Shown: positions 1-11,108, counted from the stretch's first letter. The stretch: DNA of 64,000 nucleotides from Tetragonia tetragonoides (GCA_038025085.1 CM076148.1:3908501-3972500); one strand, 5' to 3'. A program made the numbers and translations. The notes: generated by a model not told the origin, from the letters alone.

Positions 1-2079
1 ACACCATCCAAAGTAATATTTGGGTTAAAGTTCTGTAATTGTTATTACATTGAATGGTGCAATCACCCCACTTTTCCCATATTTCTCCTCCCCCTCCACT
101 TTTCACTCAACATCTACTCTATAAAATGATTGCATTGCATTACTAGTAATAGTAGTAAAAAAAACGAGCCCTAAAGCGGGAGAAAGAAATGAAATTTAAA
201 TCAAAAATAAGATTTTCTTTTTATTTAAAACTATAGGTTTAAGGAATGAGAATTACATACATTTCGAACCTATTTTCTGTTAGGTATGACTAATAACAGT
301 CCATATGCTAATGTAGGAGTCTAGAACATTGGAGATGAACAATGTTCAAGGAGGCACCTGGCATGGGCGGGGAGACACAATATGCGTAGGAACAGTGGGA
401 GAAGGTGGCAAAGCGTTTGTTGAGCTACACCCACATCCTCCATTTTCAGCCCTCTTTGACGAGCGAAGTACAATGCCAAAAGGGGAAGGTGATGTCAGCA
501 ATAATTGTTGAGCTGAGAAGTCTGGTGTTAACCATTTGTAACGCCACAAATGCTACTAAATTAACAAAGGCAGATGGATCTGTGGACTCCTCATATACTT
601 TTTGAATGGAAACCCTGCTACTAGCACGACAAAAGCCTTTATATTCCAAGATTAAGGAATCAGATATTATCTCAAGTACACTGCATAATGTGATTGCAAT
701 GAAGCTGCCTTGCCCGCAACTGAGAAGAGAGAAAATGTGTCTGCAGAGAGATGAACTTGGATGTGCACGGAAAGGTGGAAACTTTATATCAGACTAGTAG
801 GAGGTCTTCAGGTCATTTCAAGCCCTTTATACTGTGGAAATCCTGTTTCCAGCTAGCAGCAAAGTAAGGCTTCAGGCCATAGCTATGGACGCGTTTGCAG
901 AACAGCAGCAGTTCCAGGTATCAGGATTACAAGATGATCTTTGTAAATAGAGGTGAGATCAGGAATGCAGTTTATGTAAAATAATTTTCATTCATCAGTT
1001 CTGCAATGATCAGAGCCCCTTTCATAATTTGGAGATCATTGTCCCACTCAATATTATGATTATTATCACTTGTGTGACCCTGGTTCTACCATCTTTGGTA
1101 CTCGGAGTGTCGTACACGGGCACATGTCCAGGTGATGGACTTGGCCATTTTGTATTGAATGAAGTGTCAAGTGCCCACACCCATATATCGGAGTGTCGAG
1201 GAGAGTATATACAATTCCCATTCTGTATGTACTTATAAGCAAATTTAGGGTATGTAACTTACCAGTCAACATATTAAATTTAATTCTGCGTCTTTCTTTA
1301 AAAGATTCCAAAATTCAGGCTGAAATGACATGAACTAAGTAATCAGAGAACAAAAGAAATTCAAGTGTGCAAGGATTCCACCTATTGAGTAGGAGGTGTT
1401 CAGGTCATTTAAAGCCCTGTAAACTGATGAATTCCTGTTTCAGGCTAGCAGCAAAAGAATGCTTCAGGCAATATACACTGTAGATTTGTATAAATTTAAG
1501 ACCGGTAGTTTATTACATACTCCTATTTTTGTATCCGTACTAGCTTCATTAAACAAGCCATCATCCCATTTCGTTACATACTAATTTCACCTAAACAAAA
1601 AACCAAGAATAGTAGAAGTTCAAAAGAAAGTTCAGTTATTTAGCTTAAACCCAGGCATACTAGCTAGCTCTGAAATTCTCTAGGGAAAATCTGCTCATTT
1701 CTGTGCCTGAATTCTGCCAGGGTTCATGTCACTCAGTTTCTACAGGAATTGCAAGATTTGCAACATCATCAGTTTTGTATTTTTTTTCCCTTTAAGCAGC
1801 TCGGTGATTTCTGTAAGGGTGGTGTCACCATCTTTGCTCCTCGGCAATTTCTGCTGACACTGCATTCATGGGGCTTCAGTTCACAGGCTCTCTATTTCTC
1901 CAAACAACCAATTGTCACAAACTAGAAGATATTATAGGCGAAGATCTTGAAGCTGCGCATGGTCAGGTAGGACATGTCCGTTCGCCCAGGCCAAATTAAA
2001 GCAGGATCAAGCTTTTCCCTGTCATTGGTGGTGATAATAGATATTGCATCCCCACTAGTTATTGATTCTAGTACACCCA
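1..2079. other. Region without a recognisable gene
   Basis: All reading frames are short and none matches a family I know. The stretch around 300-1240 is less AT-rich than the flanks and could be old exonic or untranslated sequence. A short plus-strand frame from 885 opens with MDAFAEQQQFQVSG and stops after about 21 codons, with nothing recognisable beyond it. A diverged direct repeat lies inside this stretch and is listed separately. Confidence 0.4.
790..1472 (+). repeat. Diverged direct repeat, about 90 bp, two copies
   Basis: Positions 790-880 and 1385-1472 share the order of blocks 'taggaggt..tcaggtcatt', 'aagccct', 'ttcctgtttc', 'gctagcagcaaa' and 'gcttcaggc', with substitutions and small indels. 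The copies are direct and about 595 bp apart. No terminal repeats or coding sequence explains them. They may be exons of a decayed locus or part of an old tandem duplication. Confidence 0.55.
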
Positions 2080-2435
2080 CTGGCCACTGGTATGGCCCTG
2101 ATAACGGTTATGTGGTGGACACCATTTTGGATGGACAATTTTGTTCCTAAATCACTTTTCAGTTTCACATCTTTTTTGCCTTATTCATCAACATGGAGAT
2201 GCAATACAAAAAATTATATTCTCCACATTATGAAACCTCTTATTTACACATTCCATCTCAAAATTTTCAGCTCCTTTGCTTTTTACCACAATCATACAAT
2301 CACGCAATCTTTGACTGATTCACCAATTATACTTGCAGTGGGATTCACTGCGCAAAATTACCATGATCATTCACCAAATATAGCTTAGCCTGGAAGATCT
2401 CGGAGCTTTTATACATTTCCATCCGAAACAGTAGA
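2080..2435 (-). pseudogene. Decayed duplicate of the PB1-gene 3' end and downstream flank
   Basis: This segment aligns with 2957-3375, which is the downstream flank and last coding bases of the PB1-domain gene. Shared blocks, in the same order, are 'gtggacaccatt', 'gagatgcaatacaaaaa', 'ttattctccaca', 'attt.caca..ccatctcaaa', 'agctc.tttgctttt', 'ggattcactgcgcaaaa' and 'tttccatcc'. Similarity stops at about 2430, just inside the region equivalent to the last codons. Only the 3' tip was therefore copied, or the rest has been lost. It cannot encode a protein. Confidence 0.65.
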
Positions 2436-2956
2436 AAAATGATACTCTTTTCATCTTAGGGAAAGCTGGGATCTTCTCTTTTAGTCTTGTTTTCTTGCAC
2501 TGTCACCTGCATGTTAGCGTCTTGGATACAATGAGTGCCAGAATCCAACCGGGAGTACCAAGTATAAATTTCTCTATTTTAAATTTTTATCATGCACTTT
2601 CAGAATTTTTGTACTGTTCTTCAAAATAATCCCATCAGCTGTTTAACCCCTGAATTCCATGCACATCTTCAGATTCTTCACATGTACTATCCACAATGTT
2701 GCTAGTATGACAGAGAAAACATTTTATGAAAAACACGGGTGTTTTTGTTTTCTACCGAACTGAACTGAATAACACTCCGTAATATGTGAACAATTATACT
2801 CGGTAACATTAAACTGAATTGAACCAAACCGATTACTAAAGAAGTGGACAAATAAAAACACCAGATATTAAACCACACCATAGTTGATAAAACCCTCCCT
2901 AATCAGCAACTTTGGACAACAACATAAAGTTGGCAACACTTTCTTAATAAATCTAG
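2436..2956. other. Intergenic AT-rich sequence
   Basis: No reading frame, terminal repeat or RNA gene is visible between the two copies of the PB1 3' flank. A 'gaactgaactgaata' / 'aaactgaattgaacc' low-complexity patch lies at 2757-2830. Similar CAGTTC-rich patches recur in the ENT introns. Confidence 0.4.
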
Positions 2957-3338
2957 CATCCACTGGCACGGCAGGGATATGTCATATATGGACCACAGGG
3001 TGGACAGTGGACACCATTTGTTTTGGATGATCAATTTGATACCAGTTCACTTTTTCAGCTTGTCACTATTTTTGCCCAATAACATCACCAACATGGTTTG
3101 GAGATGCAATACAAAAAGTCTTATTCTCCACACACACAAAAAAAAAAAAAAAAAATCATCAAAATTTTAAATCTTTTTATTTACAAACCCCATCTCAAAT
3201 TTCCAGCTCATTTGCTTTTTAGCACAACCATACAATACAATCACGCCCCAAAAAAAACAATACATTCTGCACACTTTGACTGTTGGACCAACATAATGGG
3301 ATTTACTGCGCAAAAATTACCATTTACCATAACATTGT

Positions 3339-4309
3339 CTAAGCCGGAAGGCTCCGCGCCTTATTTCCATCCAAACCGGACCCAACCGGTTCATCCCCTG
3401 TCACGGGCATACCCATACCCGGATAGGCCGCAACCATACCCGCTCCCGGATTCTTAACCCCATAATAAACCGGCTGGCCCCCTCCAGCCGGACCCGTTAC
3501 CATATTTCCTTGCATTTGCATCTCATATGGATCCACGGACCTAACCGCTCCACCACCGTACACTTGACCCGAACCCTGATACCCAACCGGAACTTGAATC
3601 GGTACTTGACCCACCCCTGACACTGGAGCGTATTGCGGCATGTAATGACCCGCACCCGAAACTGGAACCTGAAGAGGAACCGAAATCGGTTGCATATGAG
3701 CATTTCCATGGACTACGGGACTCGGACCCGGTACATAATAGACGGGCATGGGCTGCATAGGATGATGATGACCCGGACACGGGGAACCCGGGTTAGGCAT
3801 AGGATTAACATTATGACCCCAAACCGGTCCACCACCTGTATACCCAACCGGTAACTGAACCGCCGGTTCACCCACATCTTCAACCGGTTTTTCCAGCTTG
3901 GTTTTCACCGGTGGGAGATTCGGCAACGGTGGAGCCGACGAAGTCGAACCGAAAGGCGAACCCGCCGAGACACCCGGGGCAGGAGAACCTGGAGCCGAAC
4001 CGGAGTAAACCACGTCCCTTAACCCGGACCGGTTCTTCAACTTAGGCGCAACCGGTTCATCAGAGTTATCCAAACCAAACAAATAATCCGGCACTTCCGA
4101 TACAATCGACGAAGCCTCTGACCTCCCCCTCTCTAACCCCGACACAGGGGCCGCGCCCGAGCCGCCATTAAGAGCGTCAAGGAACCAATTCTCTCTCTTC
4201 CTTGAACCATCTAAAAGCGAGGCAATGCTACTGGTTCGAGAAACGTCGTCGTGATCGCCGTTGTTAGGAAAGAGAAAGAGCCTCAATCGTGGAATTCTGC
4301 TCAAACTGC

Positions 4310-4343
<34 letters not shown>

Positions 4344-4898
4344 GTTGCTGCTGCTTTGAAGAGCGAGGCGATCGAACTCTTCCATCATGTTCTCGACATC
4401 CTCGTCGGTCGAGACCGTGATGAGAGCGTCGAGGTCCTCGTTCGGGAGCTGGTACTTGACTGTCATTGGCGAATCTATACAAAAACATAGTTATGCAAAC
4501 AAATTTTAGTAGTGCAAAATATACATTGCAATTTGATTTTTCGATGAGATTAATAATCACGTTACATTAATTTAATTATATATAACTACAGATTGTGCAA
4601 CGCACAGGCATCCACCTAGTATACCTATATAATTGGTGGTGGCTCCGCCCCTGTTATCTGGAAGTAGTTTGGAGAGCTTGGAGAGGAGCGACGAGAACGA
4701 GGTGGACCGGTGAACGGCCACCATACGAGTATCGCCGCCGACGTAGCGGAGCTGGTTGTCGTGAGGGCGGGGTAGGATTTTGCCGCCGAAGCTGCACATC
4801 ATCCGGATAACTCCGGCTCTATCATCGGCGGCTTTGTTGTGGAGGTGGAGCGAGCGAGGGGTTGAACTCACTGAGTCAGCCCCCGATTCAAGCTCCAT
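3339..4898 (-). CDS. PB1-domain protein, two exons
   Basis: Exon 1 runs 4898-4625 and exon 2 runs 4474-3339. The 150-nt intron starts GTAT and ends TATAG, and the join is in frame (codon split G|AT), giving about 468 aa. Residues from about 30 carry the PB1 core 'MCSFGGKILPRP', 'LRYVGGDTRMVAV' and 'SFSSLLSKLSKLL' in exon 1, then 'VKYQLPNEDLDALITV' and 'DEDVENMMEEFDRL' in exon 2, an acidic OPCA-type segment. PB1 domains mediate protein-protein contacts; plant members of this small two-exon family have no settled biochemical role. The rest is disordered: an Asn/Thr/Ser run encoded by trinucleotide repeats (4309-4345), then Pro/Gly/Gln/Tyr-rich sequence with repeated 'PVSG.G..P.QVPV' units. No catalytic domain is seen. 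The ATG at 4898 is the only one giving the full PB1 start. Confidence 0.88.
4532..4619 (+). mobile_element. Helitron 3' terminus inside the PB1-gene intron
   Basis: This 88-bp stretch matches the last about 90 bp of the Helitrons ending at 7288 and 13857. It shares 'tttgatttttcgatgaga', 'ttaataatcacgtta', a GTGC-AAC-GCAC hairpin, and the terminal 'catccacctag' followed by T. It makes up more than half of the 150-nt intron. Its CTAG|T end lies 5 bp from the exon 1 boundary. No 5' end is visible nearby, so it is either a solo 3' end or a deletion product. Confidence 0.75.
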
Positions 4899-4917
4899 TG
4901 AAATGAATTTTAGCTGA

Positions 4918-4990
4918 AGGTGGGATTTGAGGAGAGAGAGGAGAGAGAGAAGGAAGGGGGGAAATGGAGAGAATGTTTGTCGTAATATAG
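4918..4990 (-). promoter_or_regulatory. Putative core promoter and CT-rich leader of the PB1 gene
   Basis: Read on the minus strand, a TATATTA-like box (4981-4988) is followed by a pyrimidine-rich stretch (GA-rich on the plus strand, 4928-4975) leading to the ATG at 4898. Spacing fits a short 5' UTR. Assigned by position and composition only. Confidence 0.35.
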
Positions 4991-5342
4991 GAAAGTTGGG
5001 TAAATTGGATGACGGATCACACCGTCATAGCGTCATCAGGGGACGTGGATTTTAGCATATGGAGAAACCTGGGAGGAGATTAACATGTAATTTGTGGTTT
5101 AAAACAGGTGGCCGGCTGATAGTTGGGTTAAGAAAGAACATTTAAAAGGGTTCAGTATCAGTATCTTTTAAAGTTGTTGCATTATTTTTTGGGTCTCCAA
5201 TCATGAAAGAGATGCTTACTTTTATTTGGATAGTAAGATGTCATTATCATCTAAGTGCATGTATTAATTAATTATTTTATCTAATCTATTTTGATTAAGA
5301 GAAGGGATGGATAAACTCCTAGTATATTTTTGGTTTTTTTTT

Positions 5343-5368
5343 GGGGGAGGGGGGGGGGGGGGGGGAGG
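5343..5368. repeat. Poly-G tract
   Basis: A run of 17 uninterrupted G (5349-5365) is embedded in a 26-bp almost pure G stretch. On the minus strand this is C-rich and adjoins the T-rich or A-rich tail expected after a LINE 3' end. Length is probably unstable. Confidence 0.8.
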
Positions 5369-5399
5369 TTGAGAGGGGCAAGCCCCAACAAAATTAAAC

Positions 5400-5830
5400 A
5401 AAGCTAAGAAATAGAAACTCTACGCGGACATGTCATACCTATATAATTTTCATAGAGGATGTAAGGCGCAGGAGGAGAATCATCCATAAAGTTGATAGTT
5501 TCCCCTTGGTTGCACCCAATATTAGCAAGCCAGTCATCAACTGCTCGGTTAGCTTCATGGAGACAATGTGAGCGAGATAAGCACCTCCTATTCTTCTTCT
5601 CTTATAATCCTCCTGCATCGTCTAATCATATATAATAAATGCAGCAGGCCCTGTTCTCACTTCATCACGAGCCATCATTTGTACAACAACCTGTGAGTCA
5701 ATATGAACAAATAGTTTTTTTGATTCCAAGGTCCTTAGCCAGTGTGAACCCTCTAGATAGGGCAAGAATTTTTGCTCTCGTAGCAGTAGTATATTTTTTG
5801 GGTTTATCAAAAAGAAACTTTATTCCTCTT
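5400..5830 (-). pseudogene. LINE remnant: RNase H-like (RVT_3) domain, frameshifted
   Basis: On the minus strand one frame reads 'LFVHIDSQVVVQMM' (5720-5690), the D-S/N core of plant LINE-type RNase H domains. A second frame downstream reads 'HCLHEANRAVDDWLANIG', the typical C-terminal H-x-x-R/H-E-A-N-R..D.LA motif, and reaches a stop near 5412. The two parts lie in different frames, so the gene is dead. Upstream reverse transcriptase is absent, consistent with the usual 5' truncation of LINEs. The T-rich and G-rich sequence at 5325-5370 would be the 3' tail. Confidence 0.7.
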
Positions 5831-6117
5831 TTTAAATGTGATTAAAGAATATCTCCTAATGCACGGCTTCATGTAGGTGCTTTCCTTGAACTCATGACAT
5901 GCTATTGTTGTAACTCCTAGTCTAGTAGATTTTACCAAGAACTTTTAATCACCTCTTGACCTCTACAGGCTACAGCTACTCCTTAATGCAATTAGATATA
6001 CAATGGCATCATTGTGTTCTTTTTTTAATTGTCTACTTGCACCAAAATAAGAATAAAACTTAAATAATATAGTCAATTAATCCATTTATAGCAGCACAAT
6101 CATAATATCTATATATT
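5831..6117. other. Intergenic, with a possible SINE relic
   Basis: Around 5840-5960 the text 'ctcctaatgcacg..catgtaggtgct' and 'cttgaactcatgaca' resembles 19237-19300 and looks like a minus-strand tRNA-derived repeat with a degenerate B box. There are no clear target duplications. Confidence 0.3.
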
Positions 6118-7288
6118 AGAGGCATTTTCTGACAGCATTGGAGGCGTCCATCTAAGCAAGCCATTGTAATAAAATTTTAAAATAGAAATATATGTTTTGG
6201 TATAGAATATATATACTAAGTTTTACTTTCCTAAATCCTTAAAGAGGTTGTACTTTCCTAAATCATTAAAGAGTAGACTATTAGATTTTAAAAATCATAT
6301 AACTTTAGTTTCACCGCTTAAGAAATTAAATTTCTTACACCATTGAAACGAGTGCGAAATATCCTTTAAAATGAGATTCATTTGTAGTATGTTCTATTGA
6401 TTTACAACATTAGATGCGTAATCAGTAATTAGCTTGACAAGCTGACACAACTAAAGAGTTGCATGTAAAAATAAGAGAAAAGATATGTATATTATATTAG
6501 TAGCAATCTCAAGGTAAAATATAATAAAAAGAGTATGTGTAGAATAAAGAAATAAACAATGAATCTAAAATGATTCTAGGTCCAATCTTTAATAGGAAAT
6601 TTACATTATCACGTATAATTTTATAACTGTACATAATATACTGATCCTCCATGTTATTTTAAGGTTCCAATTTATGTTCTCTTCAACTTTATAATTATTA
6701 ATGTACTCCCTCCGGACCACAAATAAAATTACATTGGACTTTTTGCGTTCTTCAAGGCAGTACTTTGACCGCATATATTTTGAAAAAACAAGCAAACATT
6801 GAAATATGTTTTGCTGCTCTAAGGTTTACGTCTAAAACTTCTTTATTTTTGAAAAGTAGTTATGTATACATTAGACATTTAAACTTATTTCACCCTAAAA
6901 GAAGGATAATATATTTGGAATGTTAGTTGTACACTTATATCAATATAAGAGTATTGGCGTACCGACATCAAGCATAGAAAGAATTTGAAACTATTACCTC
7001 TTGGATCATACATGTAACATATGGGATGAGTTAATAAATTGTTAATTAAAAGTGATGATAAGAGTTTAAATCAGATAAGATACCCTATAAAGTCATAATA
7101 ATCTTATAATATGGCATTCATGATATTAAGTGGATTATATAAATATTTATCCATATATTACTAATAGTTTTTCATAAGTGACAATTACACTTAGATATTT
7201 TGATGAGATTAATAATCACGTTATATTAGTTTTATTATATAATCACATTTCGTGCAACACACGAATATACTCACGAACATCCACCTAG
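6118..7288 (+). mobile_element. Non-autonomous Helitron, 1.17 kb
   Basis: It begins with TCTATATATTAGAGGC after an A and ends with a small hairpin (CGTGC..CACG) and 'catccacctag' (CTAG at 7285-7288). The base after CTAG is C, not the usual T, so the right junction may have mutated. It aligns almost end to end with the parts of the 11123-13857 element outside its nested insertion. It encodes nothing. An internal 'tactccctccggaccac' segment resembles the end of a Stowaway MITE. Confidence 0.65.
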
Positions 7289-9321
7289 CTATGCATATAT
7301 AGAACGATAAACTACCTAAAGGCTAAAGGTGAGCTGTTTTGCCTGTTTGATTTGATCACAATATGCAAACCATTTTAAATATCGAGCCCCATGTATGGTA
7401 AACACAATCCGTGTATACGTATTTAAGTGGTGATGTCACCAGGGTCCTCTTATGGTTCTGGCAATATAATATGATGGGCGGTATTAGTAAACTGAAAATA
7501 CTTTTGATTCTCTGACTAAAACAAATTATATTAACGCCAAAGTCAGTGCTACTAAAAAGCAAAATTATTGAGAAAAATTAATTTGAAAATGTGATGACGT
7601 GAACAACAACGGTCTATATTGCATTAGGACAAAATTAAAGGCAGATCTAATGCTTTTATGTCTCGTCGTTTTGGCCTTTTGGGGGGATTGGTTTGGAACT
7701 TTGGATCTGTTTAACTAGTTCAATCAAGTAGGAAAAGAATGTAGAACATTAAAAGGAAATTTGGGTATAATTATGAAGTTGTTCTGGTAATTAAGTTGTT
7801 CATGCGGTGGAAGATGAGGTGGGACTGGGAGCATAAGTGTTAACTGTTAAATGTCTCACTCTTATAATTCAATAGTTAGGGATTCGGATTCTCATGGAGA
7901 ATATCACTCGCAAATTGAGATTTCCTTTATATATCGTTTTAATAATCATATTAATCATGATATTGAACTAACAATTCCAATAGTTAATTTACTCTCGCAT
8001 TTGCTAACAACTCGAAAAATAAAATAAAATGGTGAAACCTTTCATTATTAATTATATAGATGAAGATCAACACCTTTTATTTTACTTGAGTCAAGTTTCA
8101 ACACTATAATGTACTGTTTACATTCGTAAATAGCCCAAACATGTATTGTCTTTGTTTCAAAGAAACCTTATAATTTGCTTTTTCATGATTTCTAAAATAT
8201 TAGGGTAGTGTTTGGAACTGTTTTTATTGTTTTTATTTTTAATTGACTAGAAACAGTTTTTCTGTTTTTAGATTTAAAAATCAGTTTTTATAAAACAATT
8301 GTGTTTGGTTTCAAATGTTAAAATGACTTTTCAAAATCTTTTTTATATAAACACGTTTGGGTGATAATTATACTTTAATAATTATATAAATTATAAAATG
8401 TGATTTTTCAATAGTGTTATTTGATATGAATCTAACAATAATTTTTTTACATTATAAATCTTTATTTTTTGTTTCAAAAATTGATGGTCCAGATTTGGTA
8501 TTTGACATTAAATAATCAAATATTAAAATATTTTTGGAACAGTTCTGGAACTGAATCCAAGCTCACAAATCCATTACGGTTCAAAAGACAGAAATTGCTA
8601 CCAACTAATAATTCCAATTCTAATTTCTAACCATGCATTGAAGAAAATGAAACTATAACTAAGATGACTTTTATTTTTGTAATCATATAATATTATCTTC
8701 TAGGCGTACTTTTAGGAAATCACAAACGGTAACGGAGTAAATTACCAAATTCTATGAACAAGTTTTGTGTGAGACCAACTCACGTCAAAATAAGGTTACA
8801 CACCAAAATAAAGTTACTCTTTAGAAATGTAGGGTAATAATATGCTCACAAATAACTGTCCATTCTAGACCTTTACAATCCCATAATCGGTTGGGCTTAA
8901 ACCCAACTGTTGATAGGCCCTCAAAAGGCCTAAACGTATCCCATATTTGAACCAAATGATGCACTTGCAACTTGGAAGGAATGTCATTGGTCCTAAACTC
9001 CTAATGGAACCTTCAAAATGGGTCTAACAAGGCCCACTCCACGCCATTCAACCAAATGCCAAACGGACTCTAATGGGCCCCCATCATAAGTGCATCCAAA
9101 TTTCTTCGTCATGATGATTTTTGTTTTTGCTGATCTCTTCGTCTAAGTTCGCGACGATTTGAGTCATGTTTTTCACAATTTTTGTATAAGACGGTTTTAA
9201 TGTGAGATCTTTTTTATTAAAGTATGATGTTATGTTAATGTTGTACTTATATATAAAAGTAGTCTCATTTTAAGGCTGTCTCATACTAGTAGGGCACAGT
9301 TGAAGTTTATAATTATAGTTT
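7289..9321. other. Intergenic region without a gene
   Basis: No coding sequence is found. A block at 7818-7930 ('gagcataagtgttaa', 'ctcactcttataattcaatag', 'gattcggattctcatgga') looks like a decayed relative of the SINE at 9338. The 8200-8560 part is T/A-rich with 'ggaactg'-type repeats at both ends (8213, 8538), possibly an old MITE, though no target duplication is evident. The 8870-9100 part is less AT-rich and contains no frame. Confidence 0.4.
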
Positions 9322-9337
9322 AAGTAAGATAATAGCG

Positions 9338-9565
9338 GAGGGTGAGGTGAGAGCACAAGTGGTAAGTGCCCCACTCTCATAACTCAGTGGTCAAAAGTTC
9401 AAATCCTTATCTATGTAAGGAGAATAATATATCCTCTACCTTTCTTTGTAGGGAAAATTCCCTCTTTTACTTGAGTTGTCAGCCCATTAAAAATGGGTTG
9501 ACTTGCCCGACGCATGTGATTTACGAGCTATTGCATGCGTCCTTATACTAAAAAACAAAAAAAAA
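9338..9565 (+). mobile_element. tRNA-derived SINE with perfect 16-bp target duplications
   Basis: The 228-bp element is flanked by AAGTAAGATAATAGCG at 9322-9337 and again at 9566-9581. It has an A-box-like 'gcacaagtggtaag', a B-box-like 'aaaagttcaaatcc' and an A-rich tail (9549-9565). These are the standard hallmarks of SINE retrotransposition. The intact duplications indicate a fairly recent insertion. Confidence 0.88.
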
Positions 9566-9619
9566 AAGTAAGATAATAGCGATAGTTTAAAGCTTTAATG
9601 TGTGATAGACAAAATGAAG

Positions 9620-9700
9620 CCCGAGATTGCAGAACAGAGGACTCGAACTCGAGAATTAGTAGGGACCAATGTATGCTTAATCTACCAACTCTGCTACAAT
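9620..9700 (-). repeat. tRNA-like sequence, probably a relic
   Basis: On the minus strand 'TAGCAGAGTTGG' fits a Pol III A box and 'GTTCGAGTCC' a B box. The boxes are about 48 nt apart, three more than in a standard tRNA. I could not form the acceptor stem or D stem, so a working tRNA is unlikely; a tRNA-derived repeat or pseudo-tRNA fits better. Confidence 0.35.
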
Positions 9701-9935
9701 TAAGTCATGAATATTATTTACAACAAATAAAATAGAACTATTGCCTTGGGGCTGGGCTCCTCCACCTCCCCTCCAGTTCCGCCAGTGCTCATATGGAAAG
9801 ATTTAATGGTCTTAAGCATACAAATAAGTAAGTGCATTGCTCCACCCATTTTAGGTTAAAACCTCATTTAACTTATATGTGCTCACTTGTTAGGACCCAA
9901 TTATTAAAATTTTCAATTTAAAATGTGGCCGTGTG

Positions 9936-10668
9936 TAGGGGTGAACGCAACCGGGTACCCACCGGTTATTACACTACCCGGAATTGGAATTGGATCCACC
10001 GATTCCTAATTCCTAGGAATTGGAATTGGAATTGGTTGCACTGATTCCTAAATCTCAGGAATTGAAATTGGATCCACCGGGTACCCACCGGTTCCTGGGT
10101 ACCCAAGTCCACATAAAATCCAAATTTTATTATTTTTTAAATCAAATAAATATTTATTTTAATAACAAAAAATATAAAATATTATATTACATTAACAAAT
10201 ATTAGTTTCCGAAGATACACAAAACATAAAATCAAATATTACAATCAAAATACTTAACATTGTAAATCAAAATTTAAATAAAGTATACAAAAATTTAATT
10301 ATTAATATTACAAATACAATCATTAAAACATTAAAATCACAAATACAATTTTTTAAACCACTATTTTACTAGGAAATCACTATTTTTTAAACCACTATTT
10401 TACTAGGAAATCAAAATCACTAATCTTACTAGGAAATCACTATTTTTTTTTCTATCAAAGAAAAAAGTCTTTTATTTTTTTTTACACTGGGTACCCAACT
10501 GGTTCCAGTTTCCAAAAGTCAGGAATTAGAATTGGAATTGGTTAGTACCGATTCCTAATTTTGGAAATTGGAATTGAAATTGGTTAGACTAGTTCCAATT
10601 CCGAAACCACCGGTTCCAAACTAATTTTAGTTCCAGTACTGAATACCCGTATTTTCTGCTCACCTCTA
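9936..10668. mobile_element. hAT-type MITE, 733 bp, with 8-bp target duplication
   Basis: The left end TAGGGGTGAACG and the right end, whose complement is TAGAGGTGAGCAG, are imperfect inverted repeats of the hAT YAGRG type. The perfect 8-bp duplication GCCGTGTG sits at 9928-9935 and 10669-10676. The subterminal regions are packed with 'ggaattggaattgg', 'gggtacccaccggttc' and their complements, as in Ac-like elements. The AT-rich centre (10130-10480) has no transposase. A short direct repeat with 'actattttactaggaaatca' occurs at 10360-10440. Confidence 0.92.
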
Positions 10669-10818
10669 GCCGTGTGGGTCATCAAAAAGAGCGAATCATC
10701 TCTAAAAGGATTTGCTTTGGCCAAAACTCATGGGTGTGCCCTTGTTTTCTATTGGATCTACCATGTGATATGTTAGTTATTTAAAAATAAATTAAATAAA
10801 AAAAACCCAACATTCTAA

Positions 10819-11108
10819 AAAGTCGTTTGGTTGGGGTAATGATTAAGAGGGTTAATAGAGTAAATTAAAGTGTAAAATAGTAAGGTGAAGTGGTGATGGG
10901 AGTAATGATTGGGGTATCTAATGGAGAAAATGAAAGAAAATGGGGGAAATTATTACTTTTGGAACAAGTGGGTTTCTACTATCCTTTAAATGGGGGTAAT
11001 AAATAATTACCCTCATTCTCACAAAATCTAATCACCAGATACCTCCATTTTAGCCTATAAACTTATTCTATTACCTTCTTAATCATTACCCTCCAACCAA
11101 ACAACTCC
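10819..11108. mobile_element. Tourist-like (PIF/Harbinger) MITE, 290 bp
   Basis: The inverted ends are AAAGTCGTTTGGTTGG on the left and, in complement, GGAGTTGTTTGGTTGG on the right; both continue into 'gggtaatgattaag'. The flanking TAA at 10816-10818 and 11109-11111 is the expected 3-bp duplication. It has no coding capacity. It lies immediately upstream of the Helitron at 11123. Confidence 0.75.

Noticed and set aside
1029..1238. Small secreted protein (69 aa with a hydrophobic start)
   Set aside because: The first codon is not an ATG, there is no matching family or splice context, and the hydrophobic stretch is what AT-rich DNA commonly gives.
3497..3854. Overlapping frames on both strands inside the PB1 gene
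   Set aside because: They are shadows of the proline-rich coding exon, with Arg/Ser/Cys-rich low-complexity products.
9620..9700. A functional tRNA gene on the minus strand
   Set aside because: A and B boxes are present, but no acceptor or D stem pairs and the spacing is off.
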